Origin: DATARH01 sp963778385
GTDB taxonomy: Bacteria; Pseudomonadota; Alphaproteobacteria; ATCC43930; CGMCC-115725
Direction: 5' to 3'
Assembly (NCBI GenBank): GCA_963778385.1
Contig: CAVZUA010000002.1
Span: forward strand, 186,001 to 250,000
DNA length: 64,000 bases
The notes beneath the pieces were generated by a model. The model was not told the DNA's origin, made no database searches, and was given only the letters and a program-made list of their open reading frames with translations. Both the position numbers and the translations under genes were made by a program. Below, piece after piece: positions 25,654 to 39,474 of the stretch; position 1 is the first letter of the stretch; each line of letters starts with the position of its first letter.

Positions 25654-26513
25654 CCGATGACCTCCTCGAGAGCAATCGGCACCTCGTCGATGTCGAGCCC
25701 GAAATAGGAAAACATGCCGGGATCGGTGAACTGGGCCAGCATTGCGGTGCGGACCCAGTTCACCCGGTCGTCAGGGTTCGGCAGCCAGATGACGGGATCG
25801 CAGATGTCGCGCTGCCGCAGCATTTCGAGCTGCTTTGCCAGCGCCTCGTTGTGCGTCAGGTGGAACGAACCCTTGAAGGTACGCGGCTTGACCTTGTCGT
25901 CGAAATACTTGGCACCGCCGAGCGCCTCGGTCGCGATGGTGCGGAAGCGGAACCCGTATTGCGCGCCGTAGAGGAAGTTGAGGCCGACCTGATACTGGCC
26001 GGCGATCTCCAGATAGCCCGCCTGCACATAGCCGACCGGGTTGCCGGGATCGGCGATGTCGATGCGGACGCCGGCAGCCATGTAGTCGATGCCGCCCCAC
26101 CATAGCCAGAGCCACGTCAGGCCGACGAGCTCGGCGTCGTTGTATTTGCCGGTCCAGTAGTTGTCGTCTTCCCATTCCAGCGTGTCGTAAGGGTAGACCT
26201 CGGGCCAGACCTCGGTGACGCCGCTGTCGTAGAGCAGCTCGGTCATCACCGAGTCTTGGTAGAGGCGAAGCCGGATCGTCGCGGCGGGCGTGAAATTGTG
26301 CCGCGCCAAGGCGATGAGCCCGACCCGTCGGGTGATGTCCGATGTCGCCAGGATGACGGTGTCGAGCGGGTTCAGGCTGAGCGAGCGGGCGACCTTCGAC
26401 AGCGGCATCTCTTGCAGGTTGGCCTCGGGAAAGCTCGCCTGCCAATTGCCGCCCGCGAGGGTGAACTCGTCGGTGCTGCTCGGCCAGCCGAGGATGGCGG
26501 AAGTGTTCGGCAT
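25650..26513 (-). CDS. phage tail-tip or baseplate protein
   Basis: 287-aa protein rich in aromatic residues (WLWLWWGGIDYMAAGVRIDI), mostly beta. ATG 26513 with GGGG upstream was chosen; a GTG at 26528 would overlap the previous gene by a few bases. It lies between the hub-like protein and smaller tail proteins, suggesting part of the tail tip. Family not identified. Confidence 0.62.
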   Translation of the reverse strand: MPNTSAILGWPSSTDEFTLAGGNWQASFPEANLQEMPLSKVARSLSLNPLDTVILATSDITRRVGLIALARHNFTPAATIRLRLYQDSVMTELLYDSGVTEVWPEVYPYDTLEWEDDNYWTGKYNDAELVGLTWLWLWWGGIDYMAAGVRIDIADPGNPVGYVQAGYLEIAGQYQVGLNFLYGAQYGFRFRTIATEALGGAKYFDDKVKPRTFKGSFHLTHNEALAKQLEMLRQRDICDPVIWLPNPDDRVNWVRTAMLAQFTDPGMFSYFGLDIDEVPIALEEVIG

Positions 26514-26518
26514 CAGCG

Positions 26519-28072
26519 TCAGCCCCACAGCGCCAGGATGAGGATGTTGGTCGCCGAATTGTACTCCATCCCGGTGATCACCATGTTCCGCCCGGCGTCG
26601 TAGCCGAACCGCGGAATGACGACCGAAACGGTCTTCCCGAGGTCGAGGGTCTGGAGCGCCTCGGGCGTCAATGGCGTGTCGATCTCGACGAAGTCCCGGC
26701 GCACCTTGTAGAGCCCGAGCACCCGGTTCGCCTCGGTCTGGGCGTCGGCCTGATTGACGAGCAGGGTCTCCACCGTTTTCTGCACCGCTGACGGGTTCGG
26801 GATCTGGACGCTGGTGTCGGTGGCGATTGCCGACCGGGTTGCGACGGCGAGGAAGGCGCGCGCCGCATCGGTGACCACGCCCGCGAGCCCGTCAGTCTGC
26901 ACCGTCCAGTTGTGGGCGTAATCGAGCGTGACCTGCCACGTCGGGACGCCCTTGTCGGGATCGTTGGTCGCGAGGAAGCGGCAGTCGACGATGTCGAGGT
27001 CGCCGCTCGCGGCGTCGCTGTCCAGGCCGAACCGGCGCAAGGTGACGACCGGCGTTCCCGGCGCCTCGACCCGCTGCATCCGAAACTGCCCGTCCGCGTC
27101 AAAGCCGTACCACGCGCCGACGCTGCCGAGCACTTGATCGAGCGCCGCGCCGAAGGTGCTTTCGCTGTCGATCCAGATCCCGACCACCGAAGGGTTGGCG
27201 GCATCGAGCGCCGCGACATCCGCCGCGCTGACATCACCGGCGGGAATGCCGCCCGTCCCGGTGACCAGCGCCTTCGAGACCTGGGCTGCGGTGCGGGCCG
27301 CGACAGTGGCGCCCTGGAGCACGTCAGCGGTCACCGCGCCGGTTGGGCTCGCGCCGAGCCGGATATAGCCGCCGGCTTTCCAGACCCGGTAGAAGCCGCC
27401 GGGCGCGGGCGGGTTCGCCTCCATGTCCGCTTGGCTGGTGTAGTCGGCGCCTTGCGTCAGCGGCGCCCCCAAATCGTAGGCAGCGGGCACGTCGAACACG
27501 GCGCCATCGTTGACCTGATATTCGAGCCGGGCGGTGTTGACGCAGCTCAAGGTGACGTTGAGGACTTGGCCCGCCGTCATCGGCTTCGGCTTGCCCTTGA
27601 GGTCGGCGACGCCTTCGAGCCCATCCGGCAGCACATTGCTGCCCGCGTACTTGTTCGGCTGGATCGGTTGCTGGAGGTCTTGCAGCCGGTCGCGCATTTT
27701 GATCTGCACCTCGGCGAGGTCGAACAGCGCCTGCTCGACCCGGCCCGCAATGACCGTGACAAAGCTCGAATAGGGCGCGGCATCGTCGCCGAGGAGGATC
27801 GTGCAGGTCTGCCCGGCCAGCCCGAAGTCGCGCAGATTGTCGAGCCCGCCGTCTGGGTTGGCGATGATCAGGTCTCCCTGGCTGACCGTGCTCGCGCCGC
27901 CCGTGGTGTTCTTCCCGAAGATGTCGCGGCGGAAGGTCGGCAGCTCGGTGATGCGGTTGTCGTATGGGCCGGGCGCGGTCGGGTGGAGGTATGGCTGCGA
28001 GCTGTAGCGCAGCGTCGTCAGCGCCCCTGCGCTGGTGTCATAGGCGGCGATCTCGATCAGGTAAGTGCGCAT
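26519..28072 (-). CDS. phage tail/baseplate hub-like protein
   Basis: 517-aa protein opening MRTYLIEIAAYDTSAGALTT with a beta-rich body; a later segment (PLTPEALQTLDLGKTVSVVI, RFGYDAGRNMVITGMEYN) has the look of hub or tail-tip proteins of tailed phages. Its start codon overlaps the stop of the large upstream gene by 1 nt. Assignment rests on order (large tail protein, hub-like, tip, fibre) more than on motifs. Confidence 0.65.
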   Translation of the reverse strand: MRTYLIEIAAYDTSAGALTTLRYSSQPYLHPTAPGPYDNRITELPTFRRDIFGKNTTGGASTVSQGDLIIANPDGGLDNLRDFGLAGQTCTILLGDDAAPYSSFVTVIAGRVEQALFDLAEVQIKMRDRLQDLQQPIQPNKYAGSNVLPDGLEGVADLKGKPKPMTAGQVLNVTLSCVNTARLEYQVNDGAVFDVPAAYDLGAPLTQGADYTSQADMEANPPAPGGFYRVWKAGGYIRLGASPTGAVTADVLQGATVAARTAAQVSKALVTGTGGIPAGDVSAADVAALDAANPSVVGIWIDSESTFGAALDQVLGSVGAWYGFDADGQFRMQRVEAPGTPVVTLRRFGLDSDAASGDLDIVDCRFLATNDPDKGVPTWQVTLDYAHNWTVQTDGLAGVVTDAARAFLAVATRSAIATDTSVQIPNPSAVQKTVETLLVNQADAQTEANRVLGLYKVRRDFVEIDTPLTPEALQTLDLGKTVSVVIPRFGYDAGRNMVITGMEYNSATNILILALWG

Positions 28073-31000
28073 CAGCCGAAGGCTTGGCGCCGCAGGGTCG
28101 TCTGAATGCCGTTCATGGTGTCGAGCTGCGCGCCTTGCGCCCCAGCCATGAACTCATCGAACTGGACCGTGACCTCGGCGAGGAAGGTGATGTATTCGCG
28201 AATGTTGTTCAGTTGATCCCAAAGGTTGCGGTTCCAGCCGATCATATTGTCGAGAATTTCTTGCAGCTTGTTGTAGAGGTTCTGGTTCCAGGCGACTTCG
28301 TTCCCGTTGATGCCGCCGAGCATGTTGTAAATATTCTGCCCCCACGCGACGATATTCGCGGTCGCATTGTTCACCGCATCCGTGGTCCCGCTGCCGCCCA
28401 GAGCCGTCGTTGCACTGATCATGCTGTTCGCCGCACCATAGATGGCTGCGATCTCGTTGTTGCTGGTCGTCGTCTCGGTGCTGACGATCGAATTGGCGTT
28501 CGCCGCCGCGATGCCGATGCCGTAATTCGACCACGCCGCGACGGTCCCGACGACCGAGTCAGCGGCGGCAAAGGTCGCCTGCACAATCCCGTTCGAGCCG
28601 TTCGCTGTCACGGTGTAGAGCCCGCCGAACCCGTAATTGAGCGTGCCGATGGTCGCGTTGTCCCAGGCGACTTGACTGTTGAGCAGTGCGCTTGACCACG
28701 CCGATATCGCGCCGATCACGGTCGTGCTGTTGCCGGTCGCGGCGCTGATCGCCCGGTCGGTCGTTACCTGCGCGGTGGCGGCAAGCGCTGCGGTCTGGCT
28801 GTCGTTGGCGCTGATCAGGCTGTTCGTGGTGTCGGTCGTGCGCTGGGTGATGGTGAGGGCGTTCGCCGTGTTGCCATCGATGATGGCGCCGGTCTGCGCG
28901 GCGCCTGCCGCCTGGAGCGTCGCCGCGTTCTGCTCGTTGCCCTGCATCGTGCTTATGGCGTTCGCCGTGTTGTTGGCGATCAGGTTCGCCGAATTGGCGA
29001 CGTTGCTGTTCAGCAAGGCGACCGTGCCGCCATAGACCGTCGCCCCGCTGCTGACGACCGCCGCCGTCGCGGTGTTGGTGGCGTCGGTGACGGTCTGGGT
29101 GCTGGTGACCAGCGTTGCGGTCTGGGCGGTGAACTGCTGCGCGGACCCGCCGACGACCGAGGCCGCGCCCTGGAGGGTTGCGTTGGTGATGTCGGTCGCG
29201 GTCGAGATGGTGGTGTTGACGATGTTGTCGTTCGCCACCTTGGCAGCGGCGAGGATGGTGCCGTTCGCCTGGATCGCGTTGTCGGTGATCGCCTTCGAGG
29301 AGGCGATCCCGGCGTTGACGATCTGTGCCGTCTGGTCGTTGAGGGTCGCCGTGGTGCCGGCGGCGGAATTGTTGATGGCGTCCACGACATCCGCCGTCGT
29401 CGCGGCTGTCGTTCCCGGCCCGACCGTGCCGAGCAAGCCCTGGAGCTGCTGCTGGACTTGCTGGAAAATCGCCTGCCCCGGTGCCGAGCTCGCGTAGTAG
29501 TCGGTGACGCTCTGCAACAGCGTCTGCGCCGCCTGGGTGATGCCCTGCAAGGCGTCGACATCGCCGCCCTGAGCTGCCGCCAGCATGGTGTCGTATTGCG
29601 ACTGCGAGGCTTGCAGCCGGCTCAGCGGCGAGGTGAAGGCGCTGTTCGCCGTCAGAAGCTGGTTGAGATACGCCTGGATGTTCGCCTGGGCGCTCAAGAT
29701 CGTGTTGGCGCGAGCCTGGGCGTCGGCCTGTGCCTGGGTCGCGGCGACGCCCGCCTCGGCCTCGTCGACCCACTGCGCGAACGCCGGGTTGAGGTCGGCG
29801 AGGACCGCGCGGGCCTGCTCCATCTGATCGGTCGTCAGCCCCATCAGGATGTTCAGCGCCGCCCGGTGTTCGGTTTCTTGCACGATGGCGTTCTGATCGG
29901 CGCCGAGCCCGACCGAAGCGTTCACGGCCTGTGTCGCGATCCTGGCCTTGTCGAGGTCGCGGAGCTGCGCGAGGAACCCCTGTCCTGCCGCCGTATAGGC
30001 GTCCTGCTCGTTCTGATACTTCTGGGTCGATGCGGCGAGCGCGGCGTTTAGCGCCTCGGTGGCGACGGCGGCATCCCGAGCTGTCGTCGCCAACGCCGGG
30101 AGATCATTCGTCAGGGTGCCGAACTGGGCGATGACCTGATTGAGCTGCGTGCTGGTGAGCTGGCTGAAGACCGTCTTCAACTGGTCATCGAACGTCTGGC
30201 CGAGCTCGTCTTGCACCGACCTTGATGCCCCGATCGCCGACGCCTCGCGCCCCATCGACTGATAGTTGTCGATGATCGACTGAATGCCGTTGATGAAGTC
30301 GTTTCCGCTGGCGGTGTTGAACGCTGCATCGACCGCCTTGGCGAAGTCGACGTTGAGCCGCTTCGTCGCCTCGGCCAGCGCCGCGTTGATCGGATCGAGG
30401 CTCAGCCCGTACTGGTTGGCCTGATCGGTCAACTGCCCGAACAAGGTGCTGATCTGGGTCATCGCCTGTTCGAACGGCCCGGCGACCTGGGCGCCGCTCT
30501 CGACCGAGGCGAAGGACGCATCTGCCGCCGTCTTGATCTGGTCGTAAGCGTCGGCGAATTGCTTCGCCGCGTTGAGGGCGTCCGCGCTCTGGAGCTGATC
30601 GAGGCTGAGCGTCGAGACGATCTTGCCGAGGGTCGGCGACAGCGCCGACAGATCCTCGTGCTGGTAGAGAAACTGCGCGACTTCCTGAACAACCGTACCG
30701 GCATCTGACCCGGTGAAGCTCTTGACGCCTTCGCCGCTGGCGATGTTGACCTTGATCCCGTCCCTCGACCCCGCCTGCGCGATCAGGGTCGCCTGGGGCA
30801 GGATCGAGGCGCCGAGGATCGAGGTGATTTGCGACAGCGCCGCCGAGATCGGTTGAATGACGGCCTGCGATGTTGCGTCATTGGCCGCAACGCCGCCGCT
30901 CGAAGTAGCGGTAATGCCGCCCGTCGCAAGATTGATCGTCCCGGTGCTCGCGTTGTTCGCTGGCTTCGGGCCGAACAAGCCGCCGAGCACGCCGCCCGCC

Positions 31001-31134
31001 GAGCCGCCGAGGATGCCGCCGAGGATGGTCCCAACGCCGGGGAAGAGCAGCGACCCGATCAGCGTGCCGGCGACGGCGCCGCCTGCCGAACCCAGCATCC
31101 CGCCGGTCGAATGGCCGCCGAGCAACGAGTTCAA
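28072..31134 (-). CDS. large Ala/Gly-rich phage tail protein, tape-measure-like
   Basis: About 1020 aa. The N-terminus is a glycine-zipper hydrophobic stretch (GGILGGSAGGVLGGLFG). The middle is long, helical, Ala/Gln/Asn-rich with many short repeats (NTANAIS, NTANALT, TDATNTATAAV), and the C-terminus is rich in Trp/Asn (AWNQNLYNKLQEIL). This fits a tape-measure or tail-tip protein of a tailed phage. The first visible start in this frame is TTG 31134, but the same frame runs on upstream with TGSLFGTATLGGALGG, so the true start is earlier; an AISFGA stretch in another frame suggests a lost base near 31225. Confidence 0.7.
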   Translation of the reverse strand: MNSLLGGHSTGGMLGSAGGAVAGTLIGSLLFPGVGTILGGILGGSAGGVLGGLFGPKPANNASTGTINLATGGITATSSGGVAANDATSQAVIQPISAALSQITSILGASILPQATLIAQAGSRDGIKVNIASGEGVKSFTGSDAGTVVQEVAQFLYQHEDLSALSPTLGKIVSTLSLDQLQSADALNAAKQFADAYDQIKTAADASFASVESGAQVAGPFEQAMTQISTLFGQLTDQANQYGLSLDPINAALAEATKRLNVDFAKAVDAAFNTASGNDFINGIQSIIDNYQSMGREASAIGASRSVQDELGQTFDDQLKTVFSQLTSTQLNQVIAQFGTLTNDLPALATTARDAAVATEALNAALAASTQKYQNEQDAYTAAGQGFLAQLRDLDKARIATQAVNASVGLGADQNAIVQETEHRAALNILMGLTTDQMEQARAVLADLNPAFAQWVDEAEAGVAATQAQADAQARANTILSAQANIQAYLNQLLTANSAFTSPLSRLQASQSQYDTMLAAAQGGDVDALQGITQAAQTLLQSVTDYYASSAPGQAIFQQVQQQLQGLLGTVGPGTTAATTADVVDAINNSAAGTTATLNDQTAQIVNAGIASSKAITDNAIQANGTILAAAKVANDNIVNTTISTATDITNATLQGAASVVGGSAQQFTAQTATLVTSTQTVTDATNTATAAVVSSGATVYGGTVALLNSNVANSANLIANNTANAISTMQGNEQNAATLQAAGAAQTGAIIDGNTANALTITQRTTDTTNSLISANDSQTAALAATAQVTTDRAISAATGNSTTVIGAISAWSSALLNSQVAWDNATIGTLNYGFGGLYTVTANGSNGIVQATFAAADSVVGTVAAWSNYGIGIAAANANSIVSTETTTSNNEIAAIYGAANSMISATTALGGSGTTDAVNNATANIVAWGQNIYNMLGGINGNEVAWNQNLYNKLQEILDNMIGWNRNLWDQLNNIREYITFLAEVTVQFDEFMAGAQGAQLDTMNGIQTTLRRQAFG

Positions 31135-31244
31135 CAGCGTTCCCGCGGTGAACCCGCCGCCGATACCGCCGAGCGCCCCGCCTAGCGTCGCGGTGCCGAA
31201 CAGCGACCCGGTCGGCGGGCGCCGAAGCTGATCGCGGCGGCGAC

Positions 31245-31571
31245 ATGAGCGCCGCGAAGGATTGCGAGCTGATTGGCCGGTGGCGGATCGTCGAGGCCGA
31301 TCTGTGGGAGCGCGACTACCTCGATCTGGTCGAGCCGGCCTACATGAGCTTTGGTAGTAACAGCCGAGGCGAGTTCGCTTTCGGCGCCGTCGACGCCACC
31401 ATGGAGCTCGGATACGGCCAGCGCATCGTGTTCTTCAATTGGACCGGTTTCGACGAAGGCGACGAGATCTGCGGCTCCGGCTCTGCCGAACTCGAAGACG
31501 ACGGAACCGTCGAAATCGAGCTATCCTTCCACAACGGCGATGACGCCATCCTGAAAGCGCGCCGCGAGTGA
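31245..31571 (+). CDS. conserved hypothetical protein
   Basis: 108-aa acidic protein (CELIGRWRIVEADLWERDY, FFNWTGFDEGDEICGSGSA) of a type common as single-domain conserved proteins of unknown function in many bacteria. It is divergent from the phage tail operon and may be the first host gene to the right of the phage region. No catalytic motif seen. Confidence 0.65.
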   Translation: MSAAKDCELIGRWRIVEADLWERDYLDLVEPAYMSFGSNSRGEFAFGAVDATMELGYGQRIVFFNWTGFDEGDEICGSGSAELEDDGTVEIELSFHNGDDAILKARRE

Positions 31572-32043
31572 CTTCTTCAACAGCCTGCTAGGGAAAGCCA
31601 AGCGGAGCCTAACTTAGTTTGGAAAACACCGACGTTACTTTAAGGCGCGGCCGAATATGAGGCCCGCCACTCCGAAAAATATGAGTTTGTCGCGTCCATT
31701 TAAATTCCGGCCAAACAATTGATAATTTCGAACGGTCGGCTAACGAAAAGCGGCGCGTCGACCAAGCAGCTGAACCGGTTGTCCGGGAAAAGTGGGATCG
31801 GCGTGAAGACCGCATCGGGAAATGGCGTTGTGCCATGCTCGTTGGCTGGCGAAAAAGAGAGGCATTACGACCGCAGCGCCGGCGGAGCTGGATTGCTTAT
31901 TCCATGCGTCTCACACTCTCAAGCCGTGCGCGCGTGCCTGAAAATCGCTAGGCTGGCATTTGCTGCGCGGCAAACAGGGTGAGAGGTTAGAGCGCCAGTA
32001 AAGGACCAATTGGGCCCTATTTGGGCCCTGAAAATTCAAAAAG
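31572..32043. other. non-coding region between the phage remnant and the rRNA operon
   Basis: About 470 nt of lower GC than the flanks with no convincing gene (a frame of 87 codons at 31719 has poor codon use). Near the right end GGGCCC occurs twice around a 5-nt spacer (about 32012-32028), a hairpin that could end rRNA-operon transcription, though no T-run follows. No copy of the tRNA-Arg 3' end was found here. Confidence 0.4.
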
Positions 32044-32120
<77 letters not shown>

Positions 32121-32162
32121 ATATTGCGTCATCTCTCGACAAAACCAGGGGGCGGGCTGGCG

Positions 32163-32281
32163 GGCCTGGCAGCGACCTACTCTTCCGCGCCTTAAGACGC
32201 AGTACCATCGGCGCTGAGGGTTTTCACGGCCGAGTTCGGGATGGGATCGGGTGTTTTGCCCCTCGCTATGGCCACCAGGCC
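32163..32281 (-). rRNA. rrf: 5S ribosomal RNA
   Basis: About 119 nt; the ends pair (GGCCTGG with CCAGGCC) and the internal CCGATCCCATCCCGAACTCG and GGTAGTACT-like helices are those of 5S rRNA. It follows 23S rRNA in the operon. Confidence 0.92.
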
Positions 32282-32410
32282 GGCCAGACCGCCCCTGCTG
32301 ATCGAGGATTGTCTGGGGACAAAGCGAGCTGTGACAAGTGACACTTGTGTCTTCGGAGGTTTGCCGCTCCGGCGGCGTTTTCTGGTCTTTGCCGCTGAAT
32401 GCGGCACTCA

Positions 32411-35203
<2,793 letters not shown>

Positions 35204-35488
35204 CGCACCCAACGGCAAAGACCAGACTGCATCGCTGCAGCTCATCTTGTCGCCGATGCGGCAAACTCTCTTGAAGACACATGTTGGACACGTTCCAGCC
35301 CCCCGTCCTCCAAACCTCGCGGCTTGTCGGCAGGTGTGCCGGACGTGCCCTCCTCGGTCACGTCACATACTCGCTTCTTCACCCATTCAATCAGCAAAAC
35401 GCAACGGAAATGTCATCACTTCAGTCGCGAATAGGAACTTCATACCGAGTAGCGACAGACGCGCCCCGTCGCCCCTCCCCACCAGGAA

Positions 35489-35564
35489 TGGTGGAGGTGA
35501 ACGGGATCGAACCGATGACCTCCTGCTTGCAAAGCAGGCGCTCTCCCAACTGAGCTACACCCCC
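35489..35564 (-). tRNA. tRNA-Ala(TGC)
   Basis: Minus-strand cloverleaf GGGGGTGTAGCTCAGTTGGG with anticodon TGC and encoded CCA, in the 16S-23S spacer. Confidence 0.96.
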
Positions 35565-35592
35565 GGTTCCGGAAGGCACTTCTGTCATCAAA

Positions 35593-35669
35593 TGGTGGGC
35601 CAGGGAGGATTTGAACCTCCGACCTCACGCTTATCAAGCGCGCGCTCTAACCAGCTGAGCTACTAGCCC
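35593..35669 (-). tRNA. tRNA-Ile(GAT)
   Basis: Minus-strand cloverleaf with acceptor GGGCTAG/CTGGCCC, anticodon GAT and encoded CCA, in the 16S-23S spacer next to tRNA-Ala. Confidence 0.96.
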
Positions 35670-35816
35670 CCATGTTCGTCTAGCCTGATTCGTCACGCCA
35701 GCGGGCGCTCGCCCGATACTCGGCAGAAGGGATGCGTAGACGGCGGCGTATTTTGTTGGAGAACCGGAAGAAGATCGAGTGATCGGAGATCGCTCTGATC
35801 CCTGCTTCCAGCATCC

Positions 35817-37306
<1,490 letters not shown>

Positions 37307-37649
37307 TCATCCTGACTACGGCGTCCCGGCTCCCGAAGGATCCGGGCGTTCGCAATCACTCAAAGGACACTGACTTCCTTACTCAACGGAGCGGCGTGCC
37401 GAAGCGCGCTTCTCCGCGTTGCGTGAACAGCCAGCATCCTTAGACGCCGCCGCCCACGCATCCCTTCCTCTAATCCCACGATTTCAATTAACAACCCGGC
37501 GCCAACGGGGTCCGCCGTCGCAAGGGACGCGGTATGTAATCCCTCCGACCGGAAGCGTCAACCGCCTTTTCGGCTTCTTTTGCAAATATGTGGCAATCGG
37601 CTTCTAACCCATTGCCTCTTCTTCGTAAATGCGCGCCATTTTATGGCCG
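37307..37649 (-). promoter_or_regulatory. rRNA operon leader and upstream region
   Basis: About 340 nt without a gene between 16S rRNA and the molybdoenzyme membrane subunit. The part next to 16S is the transcribed leader, with GC-rich inverted segments that probably act in antitermination and processing. The promoter is listed separately. The far end must also contain the 3' end of the gene at 37650. Confidence 0.6.
37533..37561 (-). promoter_or_regulatory. rRNA operon promoter
   Basis: On the minus strand TTGACG and TACATA are separated by exactly 17 nt, and an A-rich stretch (gcaaaagaagccgaaaa) lies upstream like an UP element. It is about 230 nt before 16S rRNA, a normal distance. Confidence 0.65.
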
Positions 37650-38585
37650 TCAGACAGTGTCGGCGCCGTAATAGAGCACCACCGTGTGCCTAGCCTCGGC
37701 GAAAAATAGCCAGCGCTCGACGACGAGCCCCAATGCCGCGCTCAGCACGGCAATCGCGGCAAAGAGCGTCGAGGCCAACAGCAGCGCCAGGAGCGTCGCG
37801 AGAAGCGGGACCAGGAACGCGGCGACCCGCGCGATCAGGCGCAGCCTCATTCGATGCTTGCGGGCGACGTGGAACCCCATCTCCTTCAGCAGGTAGTTTT
37901 CCTCGGTGTTGGGCGGCTCGAGCATCCGCACCTTCCCGCGCCGGCCCAGCCCTGTCGCGCTCTCCACCGTGCTCGCGGCGACGCTGATGTCGATAAAGCG
38001 CCAGTAGTTCTCCTTGAACCACCAGGCGAATCCGATGGTAACCATGGTGAGGATGGGGAACCCCACCGGCTGCGTCCAAAAACGGACGATCAAGTCGAGC
38101 AGCAGCAATCCGGCCATCAAACCGAGCAGCAGGTAGTTCGGTACAACCCAGCGATTGTGCCATTGGTGGATCGGCTTCAGCGTCGCGTAGATCATCCCAG
38201 TCGAGAAAATCGTCGCGCCGGCGAGCGCGGCGGCGAGAAAGCCGCACAGCCCAAAGACGCCATCGGTCCGCCCGAAGAGGAACCAGCCAATGCCGAAGAT
38301 CAGCGCCGGCACGAAAGTCATCACCGACAACACGCCCTCACGCGACAACCATGAGCTGCGCCATTGCGAGAACGCCCGCCAGGCGCGCTCGGGCCGGCCA
38401 AGATGCAGCGTCGAGGAGAGCAGCCCGCTCACCGCGAACACTGCCGCCACCGCCAACGAGACAAACGCAAAACCGGCATTCGGCGGCACCAGCCCCAGCG
38501 GCGCGGCGATGCCGACGAGCAGCAACAGCCCGAACCCGGCGCCCGACGCCGTACTGAAAAAGATGATCGACAACGCTGGATGCAC
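37650..38585 (-). CDS. DmsC-like membrane anchor subunit of a molybdoenzyme
   Basis: 311-aa integral membrane protein with about eight helices, of the DmsC type, which anchors the catalytic subunits and oxidises quinol. Seen: the typical STLHLGRPERAWRAFSQWRSSWLSREG segment in two parts around residues 60-90 and repeated hydrophobic helices after it. It ends the operon; a 148-nt gap without a gene separates it from the Fe-S subunit, so it may have its own ribosome loading. Confidence 0.88.
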   Translation of the reverse strand: MHPALSIIFFSTASGAGFGLLLLVGIAAPLGLVPPNAGFAFVSLAVAAVFAVSGLLSSTLHLGRPERAWRAFSQWRSSWLSREGVLSVMTFVPALIFGIGWFLFGRTDGVFGLCGFLAAALAGATIFSTGMIYATLKPIHQWHNRWVVPNYLLLGLMAGLLLLDLIVRFWTQPVGFPILTMVTIGFAWWFKENYWRFIDISVAASTVESATGLGRRGKVRMLEPPNTEENYLLKEMGFHVARKHRMRLRLIARVAAFLVPLLATLLALLLASTLFAAIAVLSAALGLVVERWLFFAEARHTVVLYYGADTV

Positions 38586-38733
38586 CGCTCTCTCCCCCTT
38601 TACCGCCTTGGCCGGCCCCCGGATCAGGTCCGAGGTGAGCTACGTCTTCTGGTTCTGGCGTCAGAGACCGGAAACGTGGACCACCGGGTCAGGCCGGGGA
38701 AGGCGCTCTTTCCTTGCTTAGATGCAACCATTC
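38586..38733. other. gap within the molybdoenzyme operon
   Basis: 148 nt between the Fe-S subunit and the membrane anchor. GC-rich; no gene, clear terminator or promoter is seen. Confidence 0.3.
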
Positions 38734-39474
38734 TTAACGCGACAGCAGCCGGTCGACCCAGCGCAGCAGCCGGTTGTCCCCCGTCGCGGCCGTTTCCGCC
38801 ATCGCCATCAACGGAGCCGGCGCCGCCGATGGCTGGCGCGGCGGCAGATATTTGTTGACCGGCCGATAGCCGAGTTCAGGCATCAGATCCTTGCCCCCTC
38901 GCACGGCGACCAATTCCGAGACCGCCGAGGTCGGATCACCGAGATCGCCGAAATGCCGGGCACTGGTCGGGCAGACCATCACGCAGGCCGGGCGGCGGTC
39001 GGCTTCGGGTAGGTTGTCGTTATAAATCCGATCGATGCAGAGGGTGCATTTCTTCATCACCCCCTCATCCTCATCGAATTCGCGGGCACCATAGGGGCAG
39101 GCCCAGGAGCACAGTTTGCAGCCGATGCAGATATCGGCGTTGACCAGCACGATCCCGTCTTCGGCGCGCTTGTAGGAGGCGCCGGTGGGGCAGACCGTGA
39201 CGCAGGCGGGCTCCTCGCAATGCAGGCACGAGCGCGGGAAATGCACCGTGCGCGCACCCTCCCCCTCGCCTTCCTCGAAGGAATGGACGCGGTTGAACCA
39301 CACCCCCCAGGCATCACCGCCGTAGGCGTTGAAGTCGGGCAGCGGCGCCGAATGGCCGCCGCTGTTCCATTCCTTGCAGGCCGTCGCGCAGGCATGACAG
39401 CCGACGCAGACATCGAGGTCGATCACCAGACCGAGCTTTTTCGCGCCCGGCAGCGGGGTCGGCAGATCGGTCAT
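38734..39474 (-). CDS. 4Fe-4S electron-transfer subunit (DmsB/PhsB-like)
   Basis: 246-aa ferredoxin-type subunit that passes electrons between the membrane anchor and the molybdenum site. Seen: four Cys clusters in order, CVGCHACATACKEW, CLHCEEPACVTVCPTGA, CIGCKLCSWACPYGA, and CTLCIDRI with a later ACVMVCPTSA, enough for four 4Fe-4S centres. The C-terminal ~40 residues are hydrophobic-poor. Its start overlaps the catalytic gene by 4 nt, so the pair is translationally coupled. Confidence 0.92.
   Translation of the reverse strand: MTDLPTPLPGAKKLGLVIDLDVCVGCHACATACKEWNSGGHSAPLPDFNAYGGDAWGVWFNRVHSFEEGEGEGARTVHFPRSCLHCEEPACVTVCPTGASYKRAEDGIVLVNADICIGCKLCSWACPYGAREFDEDEGVMKKCTLCIDRIYNDNLPEADRRPACVMVCPTSARHFGDLGDPTSAVSELVAVRGGKDLMPELGYRPVNKYLPPRQPSAAPAPLMAMAETAATGDNRLLRWVDRLLSR

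Noticed and set aside
26912..28105. 397-codon plus-strand frame over the tail hub gene
   Set aside because: Shadow of the minus-strand tail gene; no motif and poor amino-acid composition.
22171..31134. Gene transfer agent cluster
   Set aside because: The tail genes lack the head, portal and terminase genes and the conserved GTA order.
31719..31982. 87-codon frame between phage region and rRNA operon
   Set aside because: Codon use is unlike its neighbours and there is no ribosome site or motif.
13970..32043. Duplicated tRNA end (attL/attR) around the phage region
   Set aside because: I compared the tRNA-Arg 3' end with the right side and the tRNA-fMet 3' end with the left side and found no matching copy, so the attachment site is not established.
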